Shown here: piece after piece, positions 37,534-49,488 of the stretch
Numbering within the stretch: the stretch's first letter is position 1
Layout: every line of letters starts with the position of its first letter
Source: Leeuwenhoekiella nanhaiensis
Lineage (GTDB): Bacteria > Bacteroidota > Bacteroidia > Flavobacteriales > Flavobacteriaceae
DNA length: 64,000 nucleotides
Assembly: GCF_002744755.1 (NCBI RefSeq)
Contig: NZ_KZ319288.1
Coordinates: 1 to 64,000, forward strand
Reading direction: 5' to 3'
Notes under the pieces: model-generated
Databases searched by the model: none
What the model was told of the DNA's origin: nothing
What the model saw: the letters and a program-made list of their open reading frames with translations, nothing else
Translations under genes and position numbers: made by a program

Positions 37534-38436
37534 TTACCGAAGCTGATGGGAGTGGGGTTTGTCACATTCGGGTTCAATGTGAATGGTAATGTGTGAGATT
37601 TCGGGTAGTTCTTCCTGTAATTTATCCTGAAGTTTATGAGCCAAAACATGCCCCCTGTTTACGCTAATTTCACCATCTACAATGGCGTGCAGTTCAATCA
37701 GGTACTTCATTCCCGCTTTGCGTACAAAGCATTTTTCGGTTCCTTTAATGCCTTTGACGGTAAGTGCAACCTCACGTATGTTTTCAACCACGTCGTCATA
37801 GCGGTGTTCGTCCATAATTTCGCCCAAAGCAGGCCTGAAAATAAGATATGCATTATACAGGATAAATGCCGAAGCAAACAGGGCAGCCCAGTCATCAGCA
37901 GTCTCAAATCCTTTTCCAAATACCAAAGCGATCGAAATACCAATAAAAGCAGTAACCGAAGTAACCGCGTCGCTGCGATGATGCCAGGCATCTGCGCGAA
38001 GCGACGAACTGTTAGTCTCCTTGCTTTTGCGCATCACATAACGATAGGAGCCTTCTTTCCAGATGATAATAACTGCCAGAACAATAAGCGTCCAGGCTTC
38101 CGGCACTTTATGAGGTGTTCTGATGTTTTCAATACTTTCGTAGGCGATTACGGTCGCCGATGTGACCAGAAACGCCACAACCAGAAAAGTGATCAGGGGT
38201 TCTATGCGCGAGTGACCGTAAGGATGATTTTCGTCAGGTGGGCGCTGCGCGTATTTAAACCCAATCAGGACAAAAAAAGAAGAAAAGATATCTGCGGTAG
38301 ACTCAATACCATCTGCGATAAGGGCGTAGGAGTTGCCAAAAATACCCGACAAAAACTTTACGGCAGCCAGCAACGTATTGCCTATGATGCTGAAATAGAT
38401 TGCTTTAACAGCCGATTTTTCGGGGGTGTTTGCCAT
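37534..38436 (-). CDS. Cation diffusion facilitator (CDF) metal exporter
   Basis: 300-residue inner-membrane antiporter of the CDF family, which exports Zn, Fe, Mn or Co in exchange for protons. About six membrane spans precede a cytoplasmic C-terminal domain (about 205-300). The metal site in span II is ADGIESTAD, with Glu45 and Asp49 where YiiP has two Asp, and in span V WHHRSDAVTS. The His-rich end (CDKPHSHQLR) and HITIHIEPE strand are usual. Iron-siderophore genes are adjacent, but the metal cannot be fixed from sequence. On the minus strand a TAGGTTTG at 38462-38469 could be its -7 element. Confidence 0.88.
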   Translation of the reverse strand: MANTPEKSAVKAIYFSIIGNTLLAAVKFLSGIFGNSYALIADGIESTADIFSSFFVLIGFKYAQRPPDENHPYGHSRIEPLITFLVVAFLVTSATVIAYESIENIRTPHKVPEAWTLIVLAVIIIWKEGSYRYVMRKSKETNSSSLRADAWHHRSDAVTSVTAFIGISIALVFGKGFETADDWAALFASAFILYNAYLIFRPALGEIMDEHRYDDVVENIREVALTVKGIKGTEKCFVRKAGMKYLIELHAIVDGEISVNRGHVLAHKLQDKLQEELPEISHITIHIEPECDKPHSHQLR

Positions 38437-38556
38437 AAATCCTGAAGATATAACTGCATAACAAACCTATTTTATTTATTTCAGGAAGGCTCAGATAATT
38501 TGTTAATCTATCTAAAAATACGCACGGTTGTCAGAAACGGGGGTTTGTAGTTCTGC

Positions 38557-38922
38557 TTAAGATTTCCGCAGAATTTTTTCAAGGGTTTTGCCTTTTGCCA
38601 GTTCATCAACCAGTTTATCCAGATAACGCACTTTTTGAGTCAGGGGGTTTTCAATAGTTTCAACGCGATAGCCACAAATGACACCGGTAATTAAATGGGC
38701 GTTAGGGTTCAAATCTGCCTGATCAAAAAACGTCTGGAAACTAGACTTCTGGTTGATGTGATGGGTTAGTGCAGCATCATCATATCCCGTAAGCCAGCTA
38801 ATCACTGCGTGTAAATCTTTACGGGACCTTCCCTTTTTTTCTACTTTGGTCACATAGTGCGGGTATACCGAAGCGAAAGACATAGTAGTAATGCGTTCAT
38901 CGGTTTTAGAAGGCTGATTCAT
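38557..38922 (-). CDS. DUF2200 family protein
   Basis: 121-residue soluble protein recognised as DUF2200 from the block ITTMSFASVYPHYV (near the N-terminus), the KGRSRKDLHAVISWLTGYD segment and the C-terminal VRYLDKLVDELAKGKTLEKI helix. No signal peptide or catalytic motif is seen. The function of the family is not known. It stands alone on the minus strand. Confidence 0.85.
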   Translation of the reverse strand: MNQPSKTDERITTMSFASVYPHYVTKVEKKGRSRKDLHAVISWLTGYDDAALTHHINQKSSFQTFFDQADLNPNAHLITGVICGYRVETIENPLTQKVRYLDKLVDELAKGKTLEKILRKS

Positions 38923-39158
38923 CGTTTATGTTTATCCCTGAAAATACAAATATCTGGAATAATTACCTGTCTGATTCTATTACTTGAAATTCTGATATTC
39001 CGCGTTTAGCTCATCAATGCGTCGCTTAATTAACGAGGTTCATTCAGTCAGATCGATTTCAATTCAAGGTATTTACGTTTCTGAAACCCGAAAAGCCAAT
39101 ATCAAAATCAGGATTTAGTAAAATTAATCACTAAACTTGTCTCTTTTGATATCCACCT

Positions 39159-39932
39159 ATGAGTCTGGCATTACCTATCGCTCTTGTTTTAATTGTTTTT
39201 GTGATCTACGCTTTTACCCGCACCCGATCCCGAAAAAAAGAAGCTTTTCCTGCAAACTGGCATCAACTTTTAGTTGATCATGTACATTTTTATAAAGAAC
39301 TGTCTGAGCCCGAACAAAAGCGGTTTCAACAACGCGTCATGACTTTTTTAAGCGAAACCTATATTGAAGGAGTTGATTTTGAACCCGATGAACTGGATAC
39401 GGTTTTGGTTGCTTCGAGTGCCGTCATACCGGTGTTTGCATTTAGTGAATGGCATTATACCAACCTGAGCACGGTGTTGATTTATCCCGATCATTTTAAT
39501 GAGGATTTAGATTTTGACGCCGATCACAAAGAGCGCTTTATAGCCGGAATGGTAGGTACAGGCCGTTTTGAACATCAGATGATTTTATCCCGAAAAGCGC
39601 TGCACGAGGGTTTTGAGCGTAAACGGGACTTGCAAAATACCGGGATTCATGAGTTTGTTCACTTAATTGATAAGGTAGACGGGGTTACCGATGGGGTTCC
39701 TGAACGCTTAATTGAGCACCGCTATGTTGTGCCTTGGCTGAAACGTATTCATAAAGAGATGGAAGAAATTAATGCCGATCAGTCTGATATACGTAGTTAT
39801 GGAGGTACTAACGAGGCTGAATTCTTTGCCGTGGCTTCTGAGTACTTTTTTGAGCAGCCTAACCGAATGCGGGTTCAGCATCCCGAGCTGTATAAAATGC
39901 TCACGGATTGTTTCCGTATTCAAAAGAAGTAA
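39159..39932 (+). CDS. MtfA-like zinc peptidase (M90 family)
   Basis: 257-residue protein with an N-terminal membrane anchor (about 3-20, LPIALVLIVFVIYAF) and a gluzincin-type HEFVHLID motif: zinc ligands His164 and His168, catalytic Glu165. The blocks RVMTFLSE, VLVASSAVIPVFAF, HQMILSRKALHEGF and EFFAVASEYFFEQP match the MtfA family. In Escherichia coli MtfA binds the regulator Mlc and influences the glucose phosphotransferase system; that partner is not expected in this group, so the role here is open. An Asn-Glu-Ala-Glu segment before FFAVASE supplies the probable third ligand. Confidence 0.88.
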   Translation: MSLALPIALVLIVFVIYAFTRTRSRKKEAFPANWHQLLVDHVHFYKELSEPEQKRFQQRVMTFLSETYIEGVDFEPDELDTVLVASSAVIPVFAFSEWHYTNLSTVLIYPDHFNEDLDFDADHKERFIAGMVGTGRFEHQMILSRKALHEGFERKRDLQNTGIHEFVHLIDKVDGVTDGVPERLIEHRYVVPWLKRIHKEMEEINADQSDIRSYGGTNEAEFFAVASEYFFEQPNRMRVQHPELYKMLTDCFRIQKK

Positions 39933-40001
39933 AATGATCAGTAAACGAGGCTTTTTTTACAAAACGTAAAGCCGCACTTTTTTATTTAGATTTGTTATCT
40001 G

Positions 40002-40020
40002 CCTGCTTTTAGCAGGTTTT
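40002..40020 (+). terminator. Short hairpin before the FGE gene
   Basis: CCTGC (40002-40006), loop TTTTA, GCAGG (40012-40016), then TTTT. It may end the MtfA-like transcript. A TAGATTTG element at 39987-39994 suggests a transcript may start just before it, in which case the hairpin would lie in the FGE leader. Confidence 0.4.
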
Positions 40021-40037
40021 AACCCTTAAACGGAACT

Positions 40038-41162
40038 ATGTTATTTTATAAAAATCGAAGTGTACGATTAGTTTTAGTCTGTGTTATTCTGGCTTGTATT
40101 TCCTGCAGGAACGAGCCTAAAAATACTACCACTTCAGAAGAAATTTCAGATACTCCACAGCAGACGGAGCATCAATTAGTGGTAGAACAGCCCGATTCAA
40201 TACCCACTCCCGAAGGCATGGTTTGGGTTTCCGGTATTCGGTTTACTCAGGGAGCAGGATCTGGAGACGAACTTGCTTTACCTCGGGAAAAACCGGCACA
40301 TCCGGTGGCTGTTGATGGATTTTTTATAGATAAGACCGAAGTCACCAACGCTGAGTTTAAGGCTTTTGTTGAGGCAACCGGCTATGTGACTGTTGCAGAG
40401 CGCCCTGTAGACTGGGAAGAAATGAAGAAAGACTTGCCACCCGGTACGCCGAAACCTGCAGACAGTATTTTGCAGCCCGGTTCTTTAATTTTCAACAGGA
40501 AAGCAGAAGGCATTACCGACTTGAGAAATTACGCGCAATGGTGGGAATGGAAAACAGGAGCCAACTGGAGGCATCCACAGGGGCCGGAGTCAACAATTGA
40601 AGGAAAGGATGATTATCCTGTAGTTCATATCGCTTATGAAGATGCTCTGGCCTATTGTGAGTGGGCAAACCGCAAACTCCCTACCGAAGCTCAATGGGAA
40701 GCAGCAGCACACGGAAAAATGCACGGCGGAGTCTATACCTGGGGCGACGATGAATCGCAACTTGCTAAAAAAGCCAATACCTGGCAGGGGAATTTTCCCA
40801 ATAAAAATCTTGCCGAAGACGGGTTCTCATATGTTGCTCCCGTAGCTTCGTTTGAACCCAACTCACTGGGTATTTACGATATGGCCGGAAATGTATGGGA
40901 ACTCACGCAGGATTGGTTTTCTGTAAACTACTACGAAAGTCTGGCGGGTAATGAAACGCTAAATCCAAAAGGTCCTGCGCAATCCTATAACCCTGAAAAT
41001 CCATACCAACCGGAAAAGGTTATTAAAGGCGGCTCATTCCTATGTGATAAATCGTATTGTGCCAGTTACCGCATTTCTGCCCGAATGGGGCAAACCCTTG
41101 ATTCCTCTTCAGATCATACCGGCTTTAGAACCATAGCAACACCTGACCAACTTTCAAAATAA
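40038..41162 (+). CDS. Formylglycine-generating enzyme (sulfatase activator), lipoprotein
   Basis: 374-residue FGE/SUMF1-family protein, the oxygen- and copper-dependent enzyme that turns the Cys of C-x-P-S-R into formylglycine in sulfatases. Near the C-terminus GGSFLCDKSYCASYR keeps both active-site cysteines (336 and 341), and DSSSDHTGFR matches the downstream block of true FGEs. Many FGE-fold relatives lack the Cys pair. Other family blocks are WVSG, FFIDKTEVTN, LPTEAQWEAAA and DMAGNVWELTQDW. The N-terminus carries a signal and lipobox (ACISC, Cys23), so the enzyme is predicted on the periplasmic side. It likely serves the six PUL sulfatases although it lies 15 kb from them. Confidence 0.93.
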   Translation: MLFYKNRSVRLVLVCVILACISCRNEPKNTTTSEEISDTPQQTEHQLVVEQPDSIPTPEGMVWVSGIRFTQGAGSGDELALPREKPAHPVAVDGFFIDKTEVTNAEFKAFVEATGYVTVAERPVDWEEMKKDLPPGTPKPADSILQPGSLIFNRKAEGITDLRNYAQWWEWKTGANWRHPQGPESTIEGKDDYPVVHIAYEDALAYCEWANRKLPTEAQWEAAAHGKMHGGVYTWGDDESQLAKKANTWQGNFPNKNLAEDGFSYVAPVASFEPNSLGIYDMAGNVWELTQDWFSVNYYESLAGNETLNPKGPAQSYNPENPYQPEKVIKGGSFLCDKSYCASYRISARMGQTLDSSSDHTGFRTIATPDQLSK

Positions 41163-41208
41163 TTTTTTGCTTCAAATTAAAAATCTAAAACTGCCTTAGA
41201 CCTGAACT

Positions 41209-41397
41209 ATGATCAGAAATCTTGTACTTATATTGATTATACTGGCAATGCTGCTCAACATTCTCAATTTTGATTTAGCGAGTTTTGATTTGAAATCTAA
41301 TCAAACCTGGATATTCTTAGGTGCTATACTGCTCGCTTTTATTGGGTCGGTTTTACTGGTCGTGAACATCCTAAAAACCAACAGCGCTAAAGAATAA
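41209..41397 (+). CDS. Small two-span membrane protein
   Basis: 62-residue ORF with two hydrophobic helices (about 3-20, LVLILIILAMLLNIL, and 35-54, FLGAILLAFIGSVLLVV) and a short charged tail. It starts 46 bases after the FGE gene on the same strand. The family is not recognised; the clear two-helix pattern makes it more likely real than chance. Confidence 0.6.
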   Translation: MIRNLVLILIILAMLLNILNFDLASFDLKSNQTWIFLGAILLAFIGSVLLVVNILKTNSAKE

Positions 41398-41425
41398 GTT
41401 TTGGAAAACTCGGGTATTAAAATGA

Positions 41426-41457
41426 AAACCCGCAGTAGAATAACTTACAGCGGGTTT
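41426..41457. terminator. Hairpin between convergent genes
   Basis: AAACCCGC (41426-41433) pairs with GCGGGTTT (41450-41457). It lies between the plus-strand small membrane protein and the minus-strand LuxR-like gene, and has T-rich ends on both strands, so it may stop both transcripts. Confidence 0.5.
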
Positions 41458-41581
41458 AAAATTTACGGCACCGGCGATCAGCGCGTATTGAATCTACTAT
41501 TCTTCAAATACTTCAAGGCATAAATAAAATCCAGCAGTTTTGACCCGGTGATAGAATTTGAAAGGGATTTCGAATATTGAA

Positions 41582-41830
41582 TTAACTCAGAGCCTTGGCA
41601 ATATCAACATCTATGACCTTTTTCCTTAAAACATAAACAAGATGCATATTCGTTGAGCAGCCCTGGCTTTTACGCATAGCCTTCAGCTTTTTTTCAATAC
41701 TTCCCATGGAGTGGGCACTAAATCCAAAATAGCCAAGAATTGCGGGTAGATCTGATACTTTAGCTCCGTGAGCTAGAGCACTTACGAGGTAAAGCTCGTA
41801 GTCATTAATTGGTTTTGTTTGTTCTGACAT
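41582..41830 (-). CDS. Stand-alone LuxR-like helix-turn-helix protein
   Basis: 82-residue protein resembling only the DNA-binding part of LuxR/NarL regulators: DYELYLVSALAHGAKVSDLP, then the recognition segment SAHSMGSIEKKLKAMR and the dimer-type end NMHLVYVLRKK. There is no receiver or ligand domain. Similar small proteins are found in flavobacteria, but no function is known to me. It lies divergent to the GH2 gene with a 436-base spacer. Confidence 0.6.
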   Translation of the reverse strand: MSEQTKPINDYELYLVSALAHGAKVSDLPAILGYFGFSAHSMGSIEKKLKAMRKSQGCSTNMHLVYVLRKKVIDVDIAKALS

Positions 41831-45395
<3,565 letters not shown>

Positions 45396-45495
45396 AGAGA
45401 GCTTTTAGCGTTATAAATAGATTTAAATGTTTAGTATTGGCCAGAAATAAGGCGCCTTAGGGCGCTTGAAACAGCTAATCATTTTATCCTTATCG

Positions 45496-46473
45496 ATGCA
45501 ATTAAAATTTGACAGGTTTGTATTTGCGATCGTAATCGTAGTTGCGACCGCGTACTTTCTTCCACAATTGGGGGCAGGAGCCTCAGCTGATGTCTTAAAT
45601 ACGATAAGTACGGTAGGTATTGCCCTGATTTTCTTTTTTTACGGTCTTAAATTAAGTCCGCAAAAACTAAAAGCAGGTCTTAAAAACTGGAAACTTCATA
45701 TTTTGATTCAGGCGAGCACCTTTGTGCTGTTTCCGGTTCTGGTCATACTGCTAAGGCCCTTTGTGCAAAATGAAGAGCAGGAACTTATCTGGCTGGCGTT
45801 TTTTTTCCTGTCTGCATTACCATCTACGGTAAGTACATCTGTGGTTATGGTTTCAATAGCCGAAGGTAATCTTCCGGCAGCAATCTTTAACGCCAGCATT
45901 TCGGGCATTATCGGGATTTTGGTCACTCCGTTGTGGATAGGTCTTTTTGTAGATGCAGCTACAGTTGATTTTGATTTTTCAGAAATTTACCTGAGTCTTG
46001 TTTTTCAGGTTTTAGTACCGCTGATTCTGGGTTTCTTGTTACAATTGATTTTTGGACCATTCCTGGAGAAATACAGCAAACAGCTTTCGCTTTTTGATAA
46101 AGGGATCATATTGATCATCATTTATAAAAGTTTTGCAAAATCGTTTTCAGAAGGCTTATTCAGCAGCATTTCTATTGCCGATTTGCTTCTTATTGTAGCC
46201 GGTGTTTTGGCGCTTTTTGGATTGATCTATAGTTTGATCAGTATCATTTCAAAGAGGCTTGGTTTTTCTTTAGAAGACCGAATAACAGCGCAATTTTGTG
46301 GAACTAAAAAATCACTGGTACACGGGACTGTTTTTTCGAAGATTTTATTTCAAAATTTTGCATCACTGGGTCTTATTCTGCTTCCGCTGATGCTGTTTCA
46401 TATCTTTCAAATACTGATCATTAGCGGGATCGCATCTCATTATAAGAAAGTAAACCACAACCGGTTAACATAG
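45496..46473 (+). CDS. SBF-like transporter (bile acid:sodium symporter superfamily)
   Basis: Inner-membrane protein of the SBF-like (PF13593) type with about ten hydrophobic spans (GIALIFFFYGLKLSP, FFLSALPSTVSTSVVM, NASISGIIGILVTP, GIILIIIYKSFAKSF, GTKKSLVHGTVFSKILF). The broken-helix regions around ALPSTVSTS and GTKKSL are typical of this fold. The ATG at 45496 was chosen; a TTG at 45466 would add ten residues. The substrate is unknown. It follows the GH2 gene by 100 bases and may be co-transcribed. Confidence 0.85.
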   Translation: MQLKFDRFVFAIVIVVATAYFLPQLGAGASADVLNTISTVGIALIFFFYGLKLSPQKLKAGLKNWKLHILIQASTFVLFPVLVILLRPFVQNEEQELIWLAFFFLSALPSTVSTSVVMVSIAEGNLPAAIFNASISGIIGILVTPLWIGLFVDAATVDFDFSEIYLSLVFQVLVPLILGFLLQLIFGPFLEKYSKQLSLFDKGIILIIIYKSFAKSFSEGLFSSISIADLLLIVAGVLALFGLIYSLISIISKRLGFSLEDRITAQFCGTKKSLVHGTVFSKILFQNFASLGLILLPLMLFHIFQILIISGIASHYKKVNHNRLT

Positions 46474-46610
46474 ATTTCATTTGGTTTTATTGCCAAAACT
46501 TATGAAATACAAGTTATTGGTTGCCGAACCGGTAATTTTGAAAAAGTCTGTAGCTCATTTTGAACAGAATTAAATTGCCCCGGATTCTCTCGTTAGGACC
46601 AGTACCTAAA

Positions 46611-46683
46611 TAAGGGGGGAGGTCAATATTAATTATTTATCGAATTTAAAGGTATCCTATAAGGGGGGAAGCCTACATTAATT
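46611..46683. repeat. Imperfect direct repeat with TAAGGGGGGA core
   Basis: Two copies of about 24 bases, at 46611-46634 and 46660-46683, share TAAGGGGGGA and ATTAATT and match at about 20 of 24 positions. Spacing is 49 bases. They lie 62 bases before a small membrane-protein gene, so they may be paired regulator sites. Confidence 0.55.
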
Positions 46684-46744
46684 CAGAAATAAGTTTGTGT
46701 TTTCTTTAATACAACATCATCCTGTGAAACTTTAAATTTCTGGG

Positions 46745-46918
46745 ATGATGATAAACCTATTTTTCGCAATTCTACAGCTTCCCCCGGGAACCCAAAATCC
46801 CGATGATAATCTTCCGGTTAATCTTAAAGATCCTTTTGATCTGGTTGTGTTTGTCATCCTGCCTGTAATCCTTATTATACTTTATATTATTTGGAGAAAG
46901 AAACGCAGGAAACCTTAA
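46745..46918 (+). CDS. Small proline-rich single-span membrane protein (57 residues)
   Basis: Short ORF with a double ATG start (46745 or 46748). The product has a hydrophobic start (NLFFAILQ), a Pro/Asn/Asp-rich linker (LPPGTQNPDDNLPVNLKDPFD), here given in part as PPGTQNPDDN, a single membrane span (LVVFVILPVILIILYIIW) and a basic end RKKRRKP. This layout of linker, DPFD, span and basic tail is familiar from small conserved flavobacterial membrane proteins of unknown role. It is too short for standard ORF cut-offs. Confidence 0.7.
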   Translation: MMINLFFAILQLPPGTQNPDDNLPVNLKDPFDLVVFVILPVILIILYIIWRKKRRKP

Positions 46919-47406
46919 GCTTTAATGCCTATTCTCACTTAAAAATAATCTACATAGCTCCTCTAGGAGGGGCAACTCCCAGTCAAAGCCCAGCCATCCC
47001 CTAGGATAGTGTATGAAGACGGGTTCTATAAAGTCAAAATTTAAGAGTTTGTTAAGAATGTCGTAGTGCATAGCTACAGCAAAACAAAAAGCTATGAGAT
47101 GTTTATATCAACAGAAATTTTCAACAACAATTTTCCTTTTCCCGATGACGGAGAAACCATTTACCATACTATCAGTAGGCTATTAGCCAAAACTTTCTAG
47201 ATAAATCCGCTTAGTATTGTAAAGTAGAACTACATTGTTTTGAATTATAATGTATTCTTCGTTTAGCTGAATTTGATTCTATAGGCTTTATTGGTTTTGC
47301 GAGCATTTTTAAGCCAAAAGAGGTAGCGCTTTATGAGAAGCCCTTCTGATTTATTGACGAAGTATAAAGTAGCATCATTTAAAAGAATTATTTGTAGAAA
47401 CCTCCA
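46919..47406. other. 488-base spacer with possible gene remnant
   Basis: No intact gene. From 47045 to about 47202 one plus-strand frame is open without an ATG near its start and reads like protein (FVKNVVVHSYSK and later FPFPDDGETIYHTISRLLAKTF, quoted in part: PDDGETIYHTIS). It may be the tail of a lost gene. TTAAGAAT occurs at 47052. Confidence 0.35.
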
Positions 47407-47805
47407 ATGATGTATTCTATCTGCTACGTAAGCGATGAACTTAAAGAGTTAAAAAAAGAAGATCTTATTTTACTCTATGAACAGACTGTTCAAAATAATA
47501 ACAAAGAACAGATAACCGGTGTGCTCATCCATAAGGATGGAAGCTTTTTTCAGGTTCTAGAAGGAGACAAAAACGTAATAACTACCTTATTTAAAAAAAT
47601 TAAAAAGGATAGAAGACATAAAAATGTAATCACGCTATTTACTAGGGAGAGTATTCGCGTTTTTGAAAATTATCAAACCGGCTTTAGCATTGTTCACGAC
47701 TATAATGGGCTTGAAAGTCTGAGAGTTTTTTTGGCTGATAATAGAGCGATTTCTACTACCTCTGCTTGTGTTGAGAGTATTATAAAAACATTTTTAAAAG
47801 CATAA
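47407..47805 (+). CDS. BLUF-domain blue-light photoreceptor, single domain
   Basis: 132-residue protein that is almost only a BLUF domain, which binds FAD and senses blue light. The photocycle residues of AppA (Tyr21, Asn45, Gln63) appear with identical spacing as Tyr7, Asn31 and Gln49. The blocks ITGVLIHKDGSFFQVLEGD and KKDRRHKNVITL and the region RVFENYQTGFS are typical; the Trp/Met switch strand is FSIV-like here without Trp. The last 30 residues form a short helical cap. There is no output domain, so it must act by partner binding. It stands alone between non-coding stretches. Confidence 0.92.
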   Translation: MMYSICYVSDELKELKKEDLILLYEQTVQNNNKEQITGVLIHKDGSFFQVLEGDKNVITTLFKKIKKDRRHKNVITLFTRESIRVFENYQTGFSIVHDYNGLESLRVFLADNRAISTTSACVESIIKTFLKA

Positions 47806-48149
47806 TTAAGAAAATATTCAATCTGCGATTGGATGTGCCCTTAAAACATGAAATCGGTTTTGATCCCGCCAAAGGGCTATGGTTTCGCAATGGGATTCAT
47901 CATCAACCAACTGGGCAGGTTGAGTGCATATTATGTAAATGAGCAATCCGGGAAATTCTTAAGTCACTCAGATTCGCTCTATTTTTTAAGCATAATGGAA
48001 TAGTACTTTCAACTCCAAAATTTAAGAATTTAAGATTTTTTTAAGAATCATTATATTAGCATTCTTAAATAGGTTTTGAATCCTAAATGCTTAGCAAAAC
48101 CCCCGTATATTGGTAAAGAATACTAAAAAAAACTGACCCAGTTTGAACC
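47806..48149. other. 344-base spacer with coding-like debris and repeated TTAAGAAT
   Basis: The frame from about 47808 reads LRLDVPLKHEIGFDPAKG and FRNGIHHQPTGQ before a stop, without a start codon, and may be a gene remnant. A 51-codon ATG ORF (47848-48003) overlaps it in another frame. TTAAGAAT lies at 48022 and 48041 and inverted at 47955 and 48061. No intact gene. Confidence 0.35.
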
Positions 48150-49325
48150 ATGAAAAAGCGAATATCTAGAAAAGGAAAAGCCATCAAACTGAAAATATAC
48201 ACGCTGATTCTTTTGCTTTTTATACTATACGGATGTGGTGACCCTTCATCTCCAAAAAATAGAATCGCGATCACCAAAGACTATTTCACAGCCCTTGATC
48301 TATCGAGCAGTTCTAAACTATTCAATGTGATAAGCGATAGCCTTCTTGCAAAAATACCGGAATATGATTATCAGGTTAAGTATTCAAAAAAGGATTATGT
48401 AGAAAAATGGCTAAAATGGGACTCAGTCTTTGATCCAACCTATAAAGTTCTTGCTTTAAATATAGCAAATGAAAGCGTCGTTACAACCGTTTCAAAAACA
48501 GATAAACGCATAGCATTCTTTATGCAAAAACCATTTTTAACACAGGAAACATTTAAATTCAAAAATGGGAAAATTGCTGAAATTGAAACGAAATATCTCA
48601 ATTTTGATGAAAAAACCTGGGGAAAAAACAGAGAACAGCTTCTAAATTGGGTTGCTACAAACCATCCGGAGTATGAAGGTTTTATAAATGACCAGACGGA
48701 AGCAGGTGGAATAAAGTTTTTAGAGGTACTCAACCGCTACCAAAAAAAAGATAAGCGCTACTTGTTTTTTCTTCATAATCGATTTTTAGAGGAACACGAG
48801 CTCAACGAATTACACCCGGAATACGGACGAACGGAGTATAAGGAAATCCTGGCTGCATTTGAAAAAAGCGGGTTGAATGTAATTAGCGAATTGAGAAATG
48901 CTAATGTAAACGCTCGGGAATACGCCGGCTACATAGTCAACCAGATTGACAGTTTAATGCAGACGGGAGTCGAGCCACAGCATATAACAGTTGTAGGGAC
49001 TTCTAAAGGTGGATATATCGCGCAATACGTTTCCACCTTGGCCAATAACCCTGATCTAAATTTTGTGTTCATTGCAAGCTTTAGAGACGAAGATCTGCAA
49101 AACATTCCGGAAATCAATTTTTGTGGTAATATCCTGACCATTTATGAAAAGACCGATCCATTTGGGGTATCTGCCATACAGCGTAAGGAAAGCTCAACCT
49201 GCACGATCAGGCATTTTAAAGAAATTGAACTCAAAACAGGATTGGGGCACGGCTTTTTGTTTAAGCCCCTAAGTGAATGGGTTAAACCAACAATACATTG
49301 GGCAAATGCCCAGTATAGTTTGTAG
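48150..49325 (+). CDS. Lipoprotein with NTF2-like N-domain and alpha/beta-hydrolase C-domain
   Basis: 391-residue lipoprotein (lipobox LYGC, Cys29). Residues about 36-150 look like an NTF2/SnoaL-type alpha+beta cone (AITKDYFTALDLS, FKFKNGKIAEIETKYLNFD). From about 200 an alpha/beta-hydrolase-like fold follows with nucleophile elbow VVGTSKGGYIAQ (Ser285), a candidate acid Asp336 in YEKTDPFG and His367 in GLGHGFLF, which makes a full Ser-Asp-His triad by order. The substrate is unknown. The ATG at 48150 gives a long basic n-region; an in-frame later start was not seen. No operon partner. Confidence 0.7.
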   Translation: MKKRISRKGKAIKLKIYTLILLLFILYGCGDPSSPKNRIAITKDYFTALDLSSSSKLFNVISDSLLAKIPEYDYQVKYSKKDYVEKWLKWDSVFDPTYKVLALNIANESVVTTVSKTDKRIAFFMQKPFLTQETFKFKNGKIAEIETKYLNFDEKTWGKNREQLLNWVATNHPEYEGFINDQTEAGGIKFLEVLNRYQKKDKRYLFFLHNRFLEEHELNELHPEYGRTEYKEILAAFEKSGLNVISELRNANVNAREYAGYIVNQIDSLMQTGVEPQHITVVGTSKGGYIAQYVSTLANNPDLNFVFIASFRDEDLQNIPEINFCGNILTIYEKTDPFGVSAIQRKESSTCTIRHFKEIELKTGLGHGFLFKPLSEWVKPTIHWANAQYSL

Positions 49326-49488
49326 TATTGATAAATAGCTTTTTTCTAATTATTAATAGACTCTAATCTGCAAATGTAAAAAATATAGCAATTGTCATAT
49401 TTACCTGGGATTTTCTAAAGCTCAGTCTCTTTAAATACATAATAAGTTTTGAAAATTTCAGAAAAAAGCAATTAAGATATCGATAAGA

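Noticed and set aside
37636-38445. Plus-strand ORF of 269 residues
   Set aside because: It mirrors the CDF transporter on the opposite strand, and the CDF motifs are unmistakable.
38980-39040. Short minus-strand stretch reading LIKRRIDELNAEYQ before a stop
   Set aside because: It looks like the tail of a lost gene but is only about 18 codons long with stops just before it, so no feature is claimed.
47848-48003. 51-codon ATG ORF behind the BLUF gene
   Set aside because: It has no signal, span or family pattern, and another frame over the same bases is more protein-like, so it is not called as a gene.
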